From positions 8,880,501 through 8,944,500 of the forward strand of contig JAHQIY010000001.1 in assembly GCA_019054805.1 (NCBI GenBank): a stretch of DNA of 64,000 nucleotides, read 5' to 3'. The translations under genes were made by a program, and so were the position numbers. Source of the stretch: Brachionus manjavacas. Lineage: Eukaryota > Rotifera > Eurotatoria > Ploima > Brachionidae. The notes below the pieces were generated by a model. The model had not been told where the DNA came from. It searched no databases and saw only the letters and a program-made list of their open reading frames with translations. Shown here one piece after another: positions 10,532-21,100 of this stretch; position 1 is the stretch's first letter; the number at the start of each line of letters is the position of its first letter.

Positions 10532-12025
10532 ATGAAATCTAAAATTATATTAATTTCTGTTTTCGTAATAATAGTTTTAGTTTGTGAAATAAGCAATGCC
10601 AAGTCAGTTGATTCTAGTGTGGAAGTTTTAAAAAGTAAACAAAAAAATAGATCAAGTAACAAAGAAATCCAACTGAATGATGAAGAAGATAATGAACAGG
10701 AAAAAAACAGTGAAAGTCGAAAAAAAAATAATGGTGATGTTAAAAAGAATAATAACGAAAAAATAATATCAGATAAGGTAGTTGAAAAGCAAAATAAAAT
10801 GAGAAGAAATGGAAAGAATGGAAGAAAAAGTGAAAATGAGTCTCCTTCAGATTTAGAAACCAATTCAGTTGAGAAGCAGAATAAAATGAGAGGAAATGGA
10901 AGAAAAGGAAAGAATGGAAGAAAAAGTGAAAATGAGTCTCCTTCAGATTTAGAAACCAATTCAGTTGAGAAGCAGAATAAAATGAGAGGAAATGGAAGAA
11001 AAGGAAAGAATGGGAGAAAAAGTGAAAATGAGTCTCCTTCAGATTTAGAAACCAATTCAGTTGAGAAGCAGAATAAAATGAGAAGAAATGGAAGAAAAGG
11101 AAAGAATGGAAGAAAAAGTGAAAATGAGTCTCCTTCAGATTTAGAAACCAATTCAGTTGAGAAGCAGAATAAAATGAGAGGAAATGGAAGAAAAGGAAAG
11201 AATGGGAGAAAAAGTGAAAATGAGTCTCCTTCAGATTTAGAAACCAATTCAGTTGAGAAGCAGAATAAAATGAGAAGAAATGGAAGAAAAGGAAAGAATG
11301 GAAGAAAAAGTGAAAATGAGTCTCCTTCAGATTTAGAAACCAATTCAGTTGAGAAGCAGAATAAAATGAGAGGAAATGGAAGAAAAGGAAAGAATGGGAG
11401 AAAAAGTGAAAATGAGTCTCCTTCAGATTTAGAAACCAATTCAGTTGAGAAGCAGAATAAAATGAGAAGAAATGGAAGAAAAGGAAAGAATGGAAGAAAA
11501 AGTGAAAATGAGTCTCCTTCAGATTTAGAAACCAATTCAGTTGAGAAGCAGAATAAAATGAGAGGAAATGGAAGAAAAGGAAAGAATGGGAGAAAAAGTG
11601 AAAATGAGTCTCCTTCAGATTTAGAAACCAATTCAGTTGAGAAGCAGAATAAAATGAGAAGAAATGGAAGAAAAGGAAAGAATGGAAGAAAAAGTGAAAA
11701 TGAGTCTCCTTCAGATTTAGAAACCAATTCAGTTGAGAAGCAGAATAAAATGAGAGGAAATGGAAGAAAAAGTGAAAATCAAACTGTTCCTATTACAAAT
11801 ATAACAAAAGATTTTAATAAGACATTAAGTCCTCTAACAGAATCAACTTCACCTTTCACATCAACTGTTACCATATCTTCATTTTCCACTTATACGTCTG
11901 CAGATAAAGAAACTTTAAGTGCAGAAGAACCTGAGAGTGAAGAAGCTATCACTGTAACTACACAATCAGTTTCCTCAACTTTGCAAAAAAGTCCAGCTAT
12001 TGAAGAAGTTATTACAAGCAATTAA
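10532..12025 (+). CDS. Secreted tandem-repeat protein A (unknown function)
   Basis: A single exon encoding 497 residues. Residues 1-23 form a typical signal peptide (Lys, then IILISVFVIIVLVCEIS, cleavage probably after SNA). An acidic/basic linker follows. Then come ten repeats of about 32 residues plus a partial eleventh (about residues 85-415), each with a basic half (RGNGRKGKNGRKS) and an acidic half (ENESPSDLETNSVEKQNK). A Ser/Thr-rich mucin-like tail ends in SAEEPESEE and SPAIEE. Both ends match the paralog at 16933-17967. There are no Cys in the repeats. It is likely exported and extended or disordered: a matrix, adhesive or cuticle component, or a peptide precursor, are all possible. 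The family is not one I recognise. The reverse strand is also open through the array, but only because the repeat length is divisible by three. Confidence 0.8.
   Translation: MKSKIILISVFVIIVLVCEISNAKSVDSSVEVLKSKQKNRSSNKEIQLNDEEDNEQEKNSESRKKNNGDVKKNNNEKIISDKVVEKQNKMRRNGKNGRKSENESPSDLETNSVEKQNKMRGNGRKGKNGRKSENESPSDLETNSVEKQNKMRGNGRKGKNGRKSENESPSDLETNSVEKQNKMRRNGRKGKNGRKSENESPSDLETNSVEKQNKMRGNGRKGKNGRKSENESPSDLETNSVEKQNKMRRNGRKGKNGRKSENESPSDLETNSVEKQNKMRGNGRKGKNGRKSENESPSDLETNSVEKQNKMRRNGRKGKNGRKSENESPSDLETNSVEKQNKMRGNGRKGKNGRKSENESPSDLETNSVEKQNKMRRNGRKGKNGRKSENESPSDLETNSVEKQNKMRGNGRKSENQTVPITNITKDFNKTLSPLTESTSPFTSTVTISSFSTYTSADKETLSAEEPESEEAITVTTQSVSSTLQKSPAIEEVITSN
10784..11775 (+). repeat. 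96-bp tandem array with 192-bp higher-order unit
   Basis: The EKQNK codons recur at 10784, 10871, 10967 and then every 96 bp to 11735. The first unit is 87 bp and lacks RKG. From 10967 on, two unit types strictly alternate: one encodes MRGNG and carries GGG in the AATGGGAG codons, the other encodes MRRNG and carries GGA. The true recent unit is therefore a 192-bp dimer, repeated about four times with no other differences I could see. This points to recent unequal crossing-over or conversion. Confidence 0.95.
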
Positions 12026-12255
12026 AAGTTGATTTACTTAATTATTATATCCTATTCATATATTAAAGATAATTAATTTTTTTTAAATTTAAAATTAGTA
12101 ATAAATGTAAAATTATTTTAATACTTTTTGCATATTTAATCTTTAATTAAATCTTAATTTTTCAAATTAAATTGTTAATTAGTAAAATAATGTACGGCGT
12201 TAATTTAATTTATCATTATCGTTAATTAGAAAATATTTATAAATAGTATCATAAC

Positions 12256-12788
12256 AATTTGTTGGCAAATCTTTATAAATCTTTAGTTGGTTCAATTCTA
12301 GACTATTCGTTTCCTTGCTTGAATTCATTTTCAGAAAATAACATCAAAAAGTTACAAGCAATTCAGAATACAGCAGTCAGATCCATCCTCAGATTAAAAT
12401 ATGATACTCCCTCCAACATCGTGCAGCATGAAGCTTTTAATAAACTAAAATTACTAACAGTCTCGAATCGTCTTTTTGAGTTGAGTGAGAAATATGTTGG
12501 GACAGAACTGAGTCATTCTATTCCATTGGTTGAAAGACTGGTGAAGGAATACAAAGAAGGTTTCGAATCAAGATATATTGAATACCCAACTCCATTGTGT
12601 AATTGCTACTTTACTATTTCTTCTTTTTTTCCTGAAACTTGAAATATTTAAACATATGTCACATGTAACAATCTTTTCCAATTTATGTCTTTTCAACTTT
12701 CATTTTTATTTTATTTTTTTTATTTTTAACTTATTCTGAAGGAGCTTTAGCTCGGTACAGAAAACAAATAAATAAATAATAATAATAG
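12256..12788 (+). mobile_element. 5'-truncated non-LTR retrotransposon (LINE), 3' end
   Basis: An open frame (12259-12642) encodes the C-terminal end of a LINE reverse transcriptase protein: ANLYKSLVGSILDYSFP, then NNIKKLQAIQNTAVRSILRL, then RLFELSEKYVG. It has no reverse transcriptase core, which is the usual 5' truncation. The 3' part carries GGAGCTTTAGCTCGGTACAG (12741-12760), a potential small hairpin, and ends in an AATA/ATA microsatellite-like tail. The same 20-base signature recurs at 34870-34889. Confidence 0.8.
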
Positions 12789-12789
12789 T

Positions 12790-13085
12790 TTCAATAGTTT
12801 ATTAATTGATTTTAGAAGGCTTGAGCGAACTCTTTTGCCTTCAAGTTAGTTGGTAGTTTAATTAATCAGTTTATAATATTTACAAGTAAAAGAAATAAAA
12901 TAAGAAAAAATAAAAAAGAGAGATTAAACGAGTCTGTTGAGTAATTCTAGAGGAGTATTTCTTTTGGTTGTTACTGTTTGATTTTCGATGAGTTTTAAAA
13001 TTAGAGGGTTACGATTTAATATATTTTTTTCAAGATACTTTTCACTAAGTGAGTAAATGCGATCATGAATAGTTTCAATTTCGTT
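12790..13085 (-). mobile_element. Second 5'-truncated LINE copy, inverted
   Basis: The minus strand from 13085 to 12924 encodes IHDRIYSLSEKYLEKNI followed by NPLILKLIENQT and RNTPLELLNRLV, then stop: the very C-terminus of a LINE protein, homologous to the RLFELSEKYVG region of the neighbouring plus-strand copy. The 3' UTR includes a GAAGGC/GCCTTC hairpin (12815-12842). The two copies meet tail to tail at a shared ATA-rich microsatellite near 12765-12790. They are different subfamilies. Confidence 0.7.
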
Positions 13086-13227
13086 TCAAAATAATAATAA
13101 TATTTTTTTAAATTAAATATGTAGCTTGCTTTTTTTCAAAAACAATAGAATCATTTCTATTTTTTGTTGGTAAAAATCAATTCTCTAAATTAAAATTATT
13201 ACGGATGTGTCATCATGTGAATAAGAT

Positions 13228-14019
13228 GGTAGAGATTCAAAATAGCAACAATTAAAATCGCAAAGGTAAAAAAAACAAGATCAAAATAGCAAAATATAAT
13301 TAGCAAAAAAATTTATTTAAATAGCATGGATTAAAATAGCAATTAAGTTTATCTGAAAAAAAAATCGATTAAGAAGATAATTAGAAAAACAGTGTCAATA
13401 TTCTAGAATAGATGAAAGGTCATCATAAAAGCTGTCATATTTATCAAAAGAAAAATCTTTCATTATTTCTTGTATTCTCTCATCGAGTAAAATGTACAAT
13501 GGGGCTCTTTTATACGTGATACCTGTTCGCAACTGGAAAATAGTGTCCTCGCACTTCTTTTGCTCTTTTCTAAAAGCGTCAACCAATGAATAAACTAATG
13601 GATGGTTAGTAAACATACCGCTAAACGCATTGTGCCATGCCTCAACAAAGTTGTTGGTGCGTGGTAAACAATCATTGATTCTACTATTTACATTCCAAAT
13701 ACTAATGTCAAAAAGAGGTTTCTTATAAACTGTTGTTGTTCGTCTATTTTTACCTCTCCCGACTTCTTTCTCTTCCTAATAACCGATCCATGTTTCTTCC
13801 ATATACTTAAAAAAAGTCAGAATATCTGGAAAGTGATCCCAACATTTGTTTTGATTTGATTTCCTTAAATTTCAATGGAAAAGTACCCTTTTTTGTCTTA
13901 CTTAATTAAAATTAAAAAAATGATCTTGCTATTTATTTTTGCGATTTATATTTGTTTGTTATTTTAAATGTGCTAATTTAATCTTGCTATTTTATTGTAT
14001 GCGATTTTAATACAGAGCC
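13228..14019 (-). mobile_element. Mutator-like (MULE) DNA transposon remnant with TIRs and 9-bp target duplication
   Basis: The two ends are long imperfect inverted repeats built of ATTAAAATCGCA and AAATAGCAAGAT-type words (left about 13228-13345, right about 13920-14019). GAATAAGAT occurs directly outside both ends (13219-13227 and 14020-14028), a 9-bp target duplication as expected for Mutator-like elements. The interior holds the C-terminal part of a MULE-type transposase on the minus strand. At 792 bp with a stop in the transposase, it is a deleted, non-autonomous copy. Confidence 0.8.
13395..13840 (-). pseudogene. MULE-type transposase C-terminal fragment
   Basis: The minus-strand translation contains KYMEETWIGY, a stop, RTTTVYKKPLFDISIWNVN, LPRTNNFVEAWHNAFSGMF, and then HPLVYSLVDAFRKEQKKCED through to a stop at 13395. 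The RTNNxVEAWHNAF block followed by a short helix ending in KEQ is typical of the FLYWCH-linked MULE transposases of animals. The catalytic core upstream is missing and one in-frame stop is present, so it cannot make active transposase. Confidence 0.7.
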
Positions 14020-14028
14020 GAATAAGAT

Positions 14029-16790
14029 AATCTATTCCAATATGATTTGGGATAGTATTATTTTTTGGTAAGGATTGATTTTTAGCAGAAAGAATGAAAT
14101 GTGAAGCCGATGACGTCAATGAAAATTTTTAGAATGAAAACTCATTAATGAGAGCCCCTGAATTTCTAAATAATGGATCTAATGTCGTTGAACCCAATAA
14201 AAACGAGTTTGGGAAAAAATTAAACAAAATTTGAATCGGATATAAAAAATTATACTTAGGGAATGTAATTATTTAAGTAACGATGACAGAATTTTAACAT
14301 TAAAATAAAAAAAAATCTAATTACAAACCAACAATAATTAAATTTGATAACTGATATTTTATTTGATCATTAATATTTCTCTGTTAAATAAAATTATTTT
14401 TTTCTAAATTAGGTGAAGAATATTTTGTTTTATATTGTTTCATCATCAAAGTTTAAAAAAATTCAATTTTTTCAATTTAATTTAATGAATAAGAATTTTG
14501 TTTTTGTAATTTTTGGACGGTTTATATGAAAATTCACAATGCACAATTTTTTGCAGATACAAATTTTACCGTACAAAATTTAACTTTAATTTAAACTATT
14601 ATTTATCTAAATTTATATTCAAATTTGATTAAAATGATTAATTAATTGACTTCGTTTCTATTCCAGTACATTGTCGCATTTTGTCTTTTTAATTTACGTT
14701 TCCGTTCTTAATGTCCTTCTTATTCCTTTTGTTAGATTTTAGAAATTCAAAGAATAATTCTTCAATAAACATACTTTATTAAGCGAATACAAATCTTTGA
14801 TTTTAATTGAAAATTTTTTATTTAATGCAAAATTAAAAATTAAGATTTTTTTACGTTTCGGAAAAAAGTAGCACAACATAAAGAGCATTTATGACAGGAC
14901 TATTATTAATCTTAAATATTAATATTAAAATAGAAATATTTCAAAAGACTTTTCTAATTTTTCATACAATTTTTTACGTTTTATTGCTGTATTTTAAAAC
15001 ATCGAAAATCTTAATTATTTGAAAAAATTCAAATCTTCGGTATTTATTGTCGAAATTGCAAATTAATAATTTACACACCTATGAAGATTCTCAAATTTGA
15101 TAAAAAGTTAGTACTTAAATGATAAAAAAATTACACTTGAATTTTTTTTTTAATTTCATTTGTAATTTTATAGTACAATTATAAAATATTTCACGACATA
15201 AAACTTTATTTCAGCTTAAAATTTAAATTATCAGTGGAAAACTCCTCTCTGTTTTAGATTTAACTTCTTCTAAAAACAGGCACCAAAATTTAGCTTAGTT
15301 CTGATATTCAATTATTTTATTATTTATCTATTTGATAATTAATGAACATTTTAAAAACATTAAAAATAAAAAAAAATTGCACATTTGAAAGTGGAGAAAA
15401 TACATTAATCAGAAATTAGTTATACTTAATTATACTTCAAAAATAAATCTAAATTCTTAGTAAAATATTCAAAATCTTATATCTTATAAAAGTGGTTCTT
15501 ATTTTTTTTATCATATCTTAACATGAAACATATCTTAGATTCGACTAACTTTGTACTCTTGTATTTGAAATTTTGATTCATTTTCATTTAGATCGAATTA
15601 GTCAAAAATGGAGTCCAACAATGAAAAAAATCCAAGCTAAATAAAGCAGCGATATGTTGAATTGCATATTCATTAGAATTTATTTTCATTACAAAATTTT
15701 TTTTATCAGAATAAATTTTTAGCATCCGAAATTTCTAATCAATAAATAAGTTTTCAAGATTTTCTAAATTTATAAATGATTATTTTATTATTTATTAATT
15801 AATCTTAGGGGCATTTTAAAAAAAAAATGAATAAACAAGTTTAAATTTTAATTGTAATTGTATTCAAACATGAACTTAAATATTTCAAGATTTTTAAACA
15901 ATCGTTTCATTTTGGTTAATTAATTTGCATAAAATTTTTTTGAAATAATCAATGTTTAAATTAATTTAAGTAATTTTTTCATTTTTTTGTTTGGAATTCA
16001 TTTTTGTTATGATTTTTTATTTTATTTTCGACAATTAATTTTGAAAAATTAAAAAATTCATATTGTATAATTATTGATTAATGCTCTTCATTTTTTACAT
16101 CAAATGTCATAAATATTTGATATTTAAGATCCTGAAATAAATGGATTTTTGTTTGATGTTGAAATTCTGAAAATTCTAAAGACCTTCCGTTAATTCTGTA
16201 AGTCCGAGTTTACAGTACAAAATTATAAAAAAATTCATTACTTCTGATCGAAAAATTGGATGAAATAGCGACAATGACAAGATTTCTTATATTTTTAAAA
16301 TTTTAAAATTATTATCAAATTAAAAATCACTATTATTTTGAAATGGTCAGATTTTTGCTATCTGAGATAAATTTTCGGACCTCAAGTTAATTAAGAAATC
16401 GAATTTACTTTATTAAACGAATATAAAAATAAAAAAATCAAATAATACTACAGCTATCAGTTAAAATGAATTCAATTTATAATAAAGGAAGTAAAAAAAA
16501 TTTTTATTTTCAAATTATTTTACATTTTTACAAGGCGTAAAAATCTTTTGGAACACTTCACTGAAACACTTCATCATATATTTGGGATAATGAAATAAAA
16601 ATGATAAACAAAAAAAAATATGGTAGTACTTGAATTTAATCTTTTATTTATCTGAAGATGATTTTATAAAAAATTAATTGACCCTTATTTTATGAAGTTT
16701 TTTCTGAAATTTGCCCAGATTGCTGACTTATCAATAAATGAAAAATGTTGGTTCGCAAAAGCAGAAAAATAAATTAAAATCTATGTTTAT
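14029..16790. other. Gene-free AT-rich region
   Basis: 2.8 kb without an open frame, splice-site-bounded coding block or transposon end that I can support. One perfect TGACGTCA palindrome sits at 14111-14118. It may be spacer and distal regulatory DNA for the paralog at 16933. Confidence 0.5.
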
Positions 16791-16892
16791 CTTATCTTTC
16801 GCCAATCGATTTCAAGATGTTTTAAAAATGAAAAGCGATACTCCATCTAGCCAAATATGATTAATCGACCCTTTGCTGTTAGGCTATAAATA
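16791..16892 (+). promoter_or_regulatory. Promoter module of secreted gene B
   Basis: CTTATCT at 16791-16797, GCCAAT at 16801-16806, TTAATCGACCCTTT at 16861-16874 and CTATAAATA at 16884-16892, 41 bp before the start codon. These elements match the promoter of paralog A in identity, order and spacing while the sequence between them has diverged. Confidence 0.7.
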
Positions 16893-16932
16893 GGCGTTCA
16901 TATTTCTAAAATTCATCAAAAAAAATCTAAAA

Positions 16933-17967
16933 ATGAATTCAAAACTTCTACTAGTCTCAGCTTTTGTAATATTTGCAATTGCTTGCCAGAGCGATGCCAA
17001 GTCAATAGGTTCCGAAGTGGAATTATCAAAAAAGGAACGTGGTATTAGAGTTTTAAAAAAAAGAGGAACAAACAACAGTGGTGAAGAGAATGATGAAGGA
17101 TCTCAACCAAGTGCAGAAGGCCAAGAAAGTAAAAATGACAGTCAAAGTGAAAGTAACAGCCAGAGTAGTGCAGAAGCAGGAGAGGTGGAAAACCAAGAAC
17201 AGGAAAATGAAAATCAAGAACAAGAAATTGAAAATCAAGAGGGAGAAGAAAAAAAAGAAAGCAAAACAGAGTCCAATACTAAAGTAAAATCAGAAGAAAC
17301 TCAAAATTCAGTCAAAAATACTGAAAAAAATGAAAAAACGGAGAAAAAAAAAGGCTGTCCATGTAAATCATGTCCAAAGAAAAACTCAGCTTCAGAGCCA
17401 TCCACTCAAAGTTCACCAACCAAGTGTCCTTGTGAAAATTGCCCAAAAAAAAATACTAAAGGTTGTCCGTTTATGAGAGGTCTTTTGAACAGAACTCAAG
17501 ATCCAATTGCTGCTGTGGCTACCGAATTTTTAAAAGCTCTTAAAAACGCTTTGAATGGCACAAATTCTAGCAGAAATATAAACATTGTTGTAGCTATAGC
17601 TGGAGCAGGTGGCAATGTACAAATCAACAGTGCTGATGGAAATGTAACTTCTTCGGGCAATGCTAGTGTTAAAGTTATCAAAATTGGCCAAAGTCAAGAA
17701 GCAAATGTTTCGAATGAAGTTACTGAAACTGAAGTTGAAAGCGCCGAATTGACCACTGTTTCCCAATCACTAAGTGAGAACACTGTTGAATTAACTGTTG
17801 TTCCAAATGCTGCCGAATCTGTTGTATCCAGTACTGTCACAAGTCAAGAAACAACGAGTGCAGAAGAACCAGAGAGTGAAGAAACTACAACTGAAGGTGC
17901 CCAGCCAGTCTTAACAACAACAGCACAAGAGAGCCCAGCTGTAGAAGAAAACACTGTTAGTGCTTAA
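16933..17967 (+). CDS. Secreted paralog B with CPCxxCPKK motifs (unknown function)
   Basis: A single exon encoding 344 residues. The signal peptide (LLLVSAFVIFAIAC, cleavage probably before KSIGSEVEL) is homologous to that of the protein at 10532-12025, as is the C-terminal tail (SAEEPESEE and ESPAVEE). The middle is different: a Glu/Gln/Asn/Ser-rich segment (about 50-130), then two copies of a Cys motif, GCPCKSCPKKN and KCPCENCPKKN, and a third GCPF. After these comes an uncharged block rich in Ala, Gly, Val and Asn (NIVVAIAGAGGNVQ) with several NxS/T glycosylation sites. The Cys motifs could bind metal or form disulphides. It was probably made by tandem duplication, with replacement of the central exon content. 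It has a good TATA box and probably strong tissue-specific expression; the function is unknown. Confidence 0.85.
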   Translation: MNSKLLLVSAFVIFAIACQSDAKSIGSEVELSKKERGIRVLKKRGTNNSGEENDEGSQPSAEGQESKNDSQSESNSQSSAEAGEVENQEQENENQEQEIENQEGEEKKESKTESNTKVKSEETQNSVKNTEKNEKTEKKKGCPCKSCPKKNSASEPSTQSSPTKCPCENCPKKNTKGCPFMRGLLNRTQDPIAAVATEFLKALKNALNGTNSSRNINIVVAIAGAGGNVQINSADGNVTSSGNASVKVIKIGQSQEANVSNEVTETEVESAELTTVSQSLSENTVELTVVPNAAESVVSSTVTSQETTSAEEPESEETTTEGAQPVLTTTAQESPAVEENTVSA

Positions 17968-18055
17968 GAAAAAAAAATAATGTAGTGCTTTTTTTTTAGC
18001 TGTATATGAGTTATAGTTAAATCTTATCAGTTTTTGTTATTTTAGTATTTGGTTT

Positions 18056-18089
18056 TAAATAAAATTAGTGTCGTATAAATTTTTTTATT
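18056..18089. terminator. Overlapping poly(A) signals of convergent genes
   Basis: AATAAA at 18056-18061 serves the plus-strand secreted gene ending at 17967. On the minus strand AATAAA (TTTATT at 18084-18089) lies 40 bp beyond the ARMC3 stop. The two genes are 161 bp apart and end toward each other. Confidence 0.6.
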
Positions 18090-18128
18090 AAAATTAGTAG
18101 AAATAAAAATCTTCCTTGGTTATAATGT

Positions 18129-21100
18129 CTATAACTTTACATATTGAATGGCGTCTAGTGAATTTACAAGCATTAATTTTCCTGGTTCGAATATTAGATC
18201 GACTAAAAAATATTTGAGAGAACCCTTTTAGAAAAAAAAATAAAATTAAAATTGAAATTTGATAAAAAATAATTTTCTCTCTCCTGTTATTAAAAAATAA
18301 AAAGCTCACGTTATCTTCTTTTAGAGCAATGGTGTTCCAGGCGCGATTGTAGTCTCCCCTTTCGAGTGATGCTCGTATAAGGAGACGATCCGCCAGTACT
18401 TTGAACAAAAAAGCTCTGTGATAAAAAGTTCCCAAGCGAATTCTTCCGATCGGAATAATATTTGATTTAAGTTCATATTTAATTTCATTTATTAACAATT
18501 CATATCCCATATTGGCTACATCATCTCGGCTCATGCTACCTCCCAATTTATCAGATACAAATCTAGCTAAATTTATAATTTGCTCTTTTAGTGGCAAATA
18601 TTGAAACAGGTCTTTCACTTGGTCAATGTAAGCTTTTAGATCCTTGTCAATAACAGGCTTAAAAGAATCCATTCCGTAAATAAACTTTAAACTAATGTTA
18701 AAACCTAATGAAATTTTTATTAATTTTACTTGTTCTTTTATCAGAGTTGTTTCTTTTGGTCTCATTTCATCAGGAACTGCGTTTATATTTGCCATCGAAC
18801 CACGATGAAGGTCTTCAGATGATTTCTTATGATCACTTTTTTCTTTCTTACCCTTGCTAAAAAAGATTTTAATCGGTGTAAAAATTAAACAAACAAGCGT
18901 TTTTTTTTAGCATAAGTGACTGTTAATAGAAAAAAAATTAAAAATTTCAAGTCCTTAGGTCAAATGGGCAAAATTTTTTTATCATTGAAAAAAAAAAACT
19001 TACCCAGAATCTTCTCTGCTAATTTCAATTGTTAAAAAGATAAAGTTTAGTTAATTTTAATAAAATGTAAAGAAATCTATACTAATATTTAAAAAATTAA
19101 CTAGCAAATTGATTAATAAAAACCATTTTCTATTAAATTTGATTAAATTTGATTGAAATTAATAATTTAAATAGCTTTTATTGATCACATGATTACGTGG
19201 AAGTTTTAATTAATATTTCCAAAATATTTTAGTATTTAAATGCTGGTTAACTAAATCACATTTTGGAATATTTTGGATTTGGATCAAGGATTAGATTTTT
19301 TTAGGAATCAAAGTAATTAGTTGACACAGATAGGTGAATTGTCCAAAAAATTTTGTGTGTTTGAGTGAATTTTTAATTTAGAATTGACCCAAGATCAAAA
19401 AATTTTGAACCAAGGATCAATTAAAATCAAGGGATTAGTTTGATCAAAGCTAAATTACTACAGCTAATTATTTATACATAAAACTTGCCTCATTTTACTG
19501 TCTCTGTCTTTTTCTTTATCTCGTTTAGTACCAGAGCCAAGTTTAGACTTGCTCTTTGTTACACTCTCTATTTTGGACTCATTTGGGGTAGCTGGTTTTC
19601 TGCATACAAAAAAGATTTTAAATTAAAAATAAATTTAAGATATTCAAGTTTAAGATATTAAGTCATCATAGCCGAATTCAAACAGTCTAAAAGATGTTTT
19701 TTTGTTTAAAAAATGGAATTTTAGGGCTCTTAAGAAATTAAGCCACTAGAATACCATTAGAGAGTTTCAAAGATTTATTTTATTCACATATAAAGTGCAA
19801 GCCAAGATTTGGTTAATAAAACTCACTTAGATACTGGGATTGGGACTGTTACAGTTACAGATTTAGAATTTCTAGATTGCCAGAAAAATTCAGAAAAACG
19901 ATTTTATTTTTTACACTAGAATGGCCATGTAAATTATTATTTTATCAGATAATTTTTGTTTTCAGGTCTATCTAGTGTAAAAATTAAAAAAAAAAATCAA
20001 ATCTTACTCTTCAGTAGTGTAGACAATAATTATAGGGCGTTTATCGTTCACCGGCATCTGACTTAGTTCGTCCAGAGTGTAGAATTTTCCATTTGGCCTC
20101 ATTGGACCCATATCATAGAAACCGTCGCGAATAGTGTCGATAGGCTCTATTAATTAAAATTTCTAAAGATCTAGCATTTTCTTTGCTTTGGATATACCTA
20201 AAAAGTTTTTAAGTGCATATTTTGCTGAAAGATTAGATTCCAGTAGTTTCCTCAAAGCCGATTCCGTAAAGCTACTCTTACGTTTTTCTGACTGATTTAT
20301 TTCTCTCAGAGTTTCAATTGCTCTACAAAGAAAACATTTTTAAAAATTAAAAAATTGTTAGATCGTAATTTTTACACAAAATACAGGTAAATTGAATTGG
20401 AATAAAATATGTTCATAATGAAAATGAACGATTGATGGCAATGTTAAAAAAGATAAAGAAATAAAAGGAAGTTCATTTACAAATTAATTTTTTAAAAGAT
20501 TAAATTTAAAAGTATAAAAAATAACCAATCTAGAATAGATCATTCTTAAATAACACATTTCTTTTATGCTATCGTTATCTTAAAAAAGATTAGCTACTGT
20601 TTAAAAAATAAAATAAAAACAGTGGAGGAGACAGATTTTTAAAAATTTTTGATAGAAAAAAAATCTTTACATCAGAGTTGTTCTAAAGTGACAAAGTCTC
20701 AAAGCCAAGTGAAGTCAAGTTCCTGAGCAGCTTTAAAAAGACTTAAAAAATTAGTTGATAATATTTTTTGCACGAGTCTGTTTACAAGATTTGAAAATAA
20801 TTAAATTTAATTTAAGAAATTAATTTATCTAGTTAGCAAATCACATAAATTAGTAAACTTAAATTAATTTGTTAAATATAGTTATCCAAATCATAAACGT
20901 TTGTCAGACATCAATATTTTCGAATCTAATAAATTCAATGGTTTTCTTTAAAAAAGGTTGGTAGATTTTTTTCAATTCTTGGGAAACATTTTGTAAATTA
21001 ATTCCAATTATCTGAGTTTAAATTAAAAGATATTTTAAATTAGTATGTCTCATATTGCGGTTTGTGATTTGGACCACTTTAAAATAAATTTAAATTTAAA

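Noticed and set aside
10507-11727. 406-codon open frame on the minus strand, rich in Phe/Leu/Pro
   Set aside because: It is the antisense of the 96-bp coding array; a repeat length divisible by three keeps any stop-free frame open. It has no signal, family or independent promoter.
14111-14118. TGACGTCA as a CRE enhancer
   Set aside because: A single 8-bp palindrome in a gene-free region can occur by chance, and nothing nearby supports function.
18094-18310. ARMC3 ending by read-through past 18310 in the same frame
   Set aside because: The alternative exon 18224-18129 restores the conserved LVDLIFEPGKLM ending in another frame, with proper donor and acceptor.
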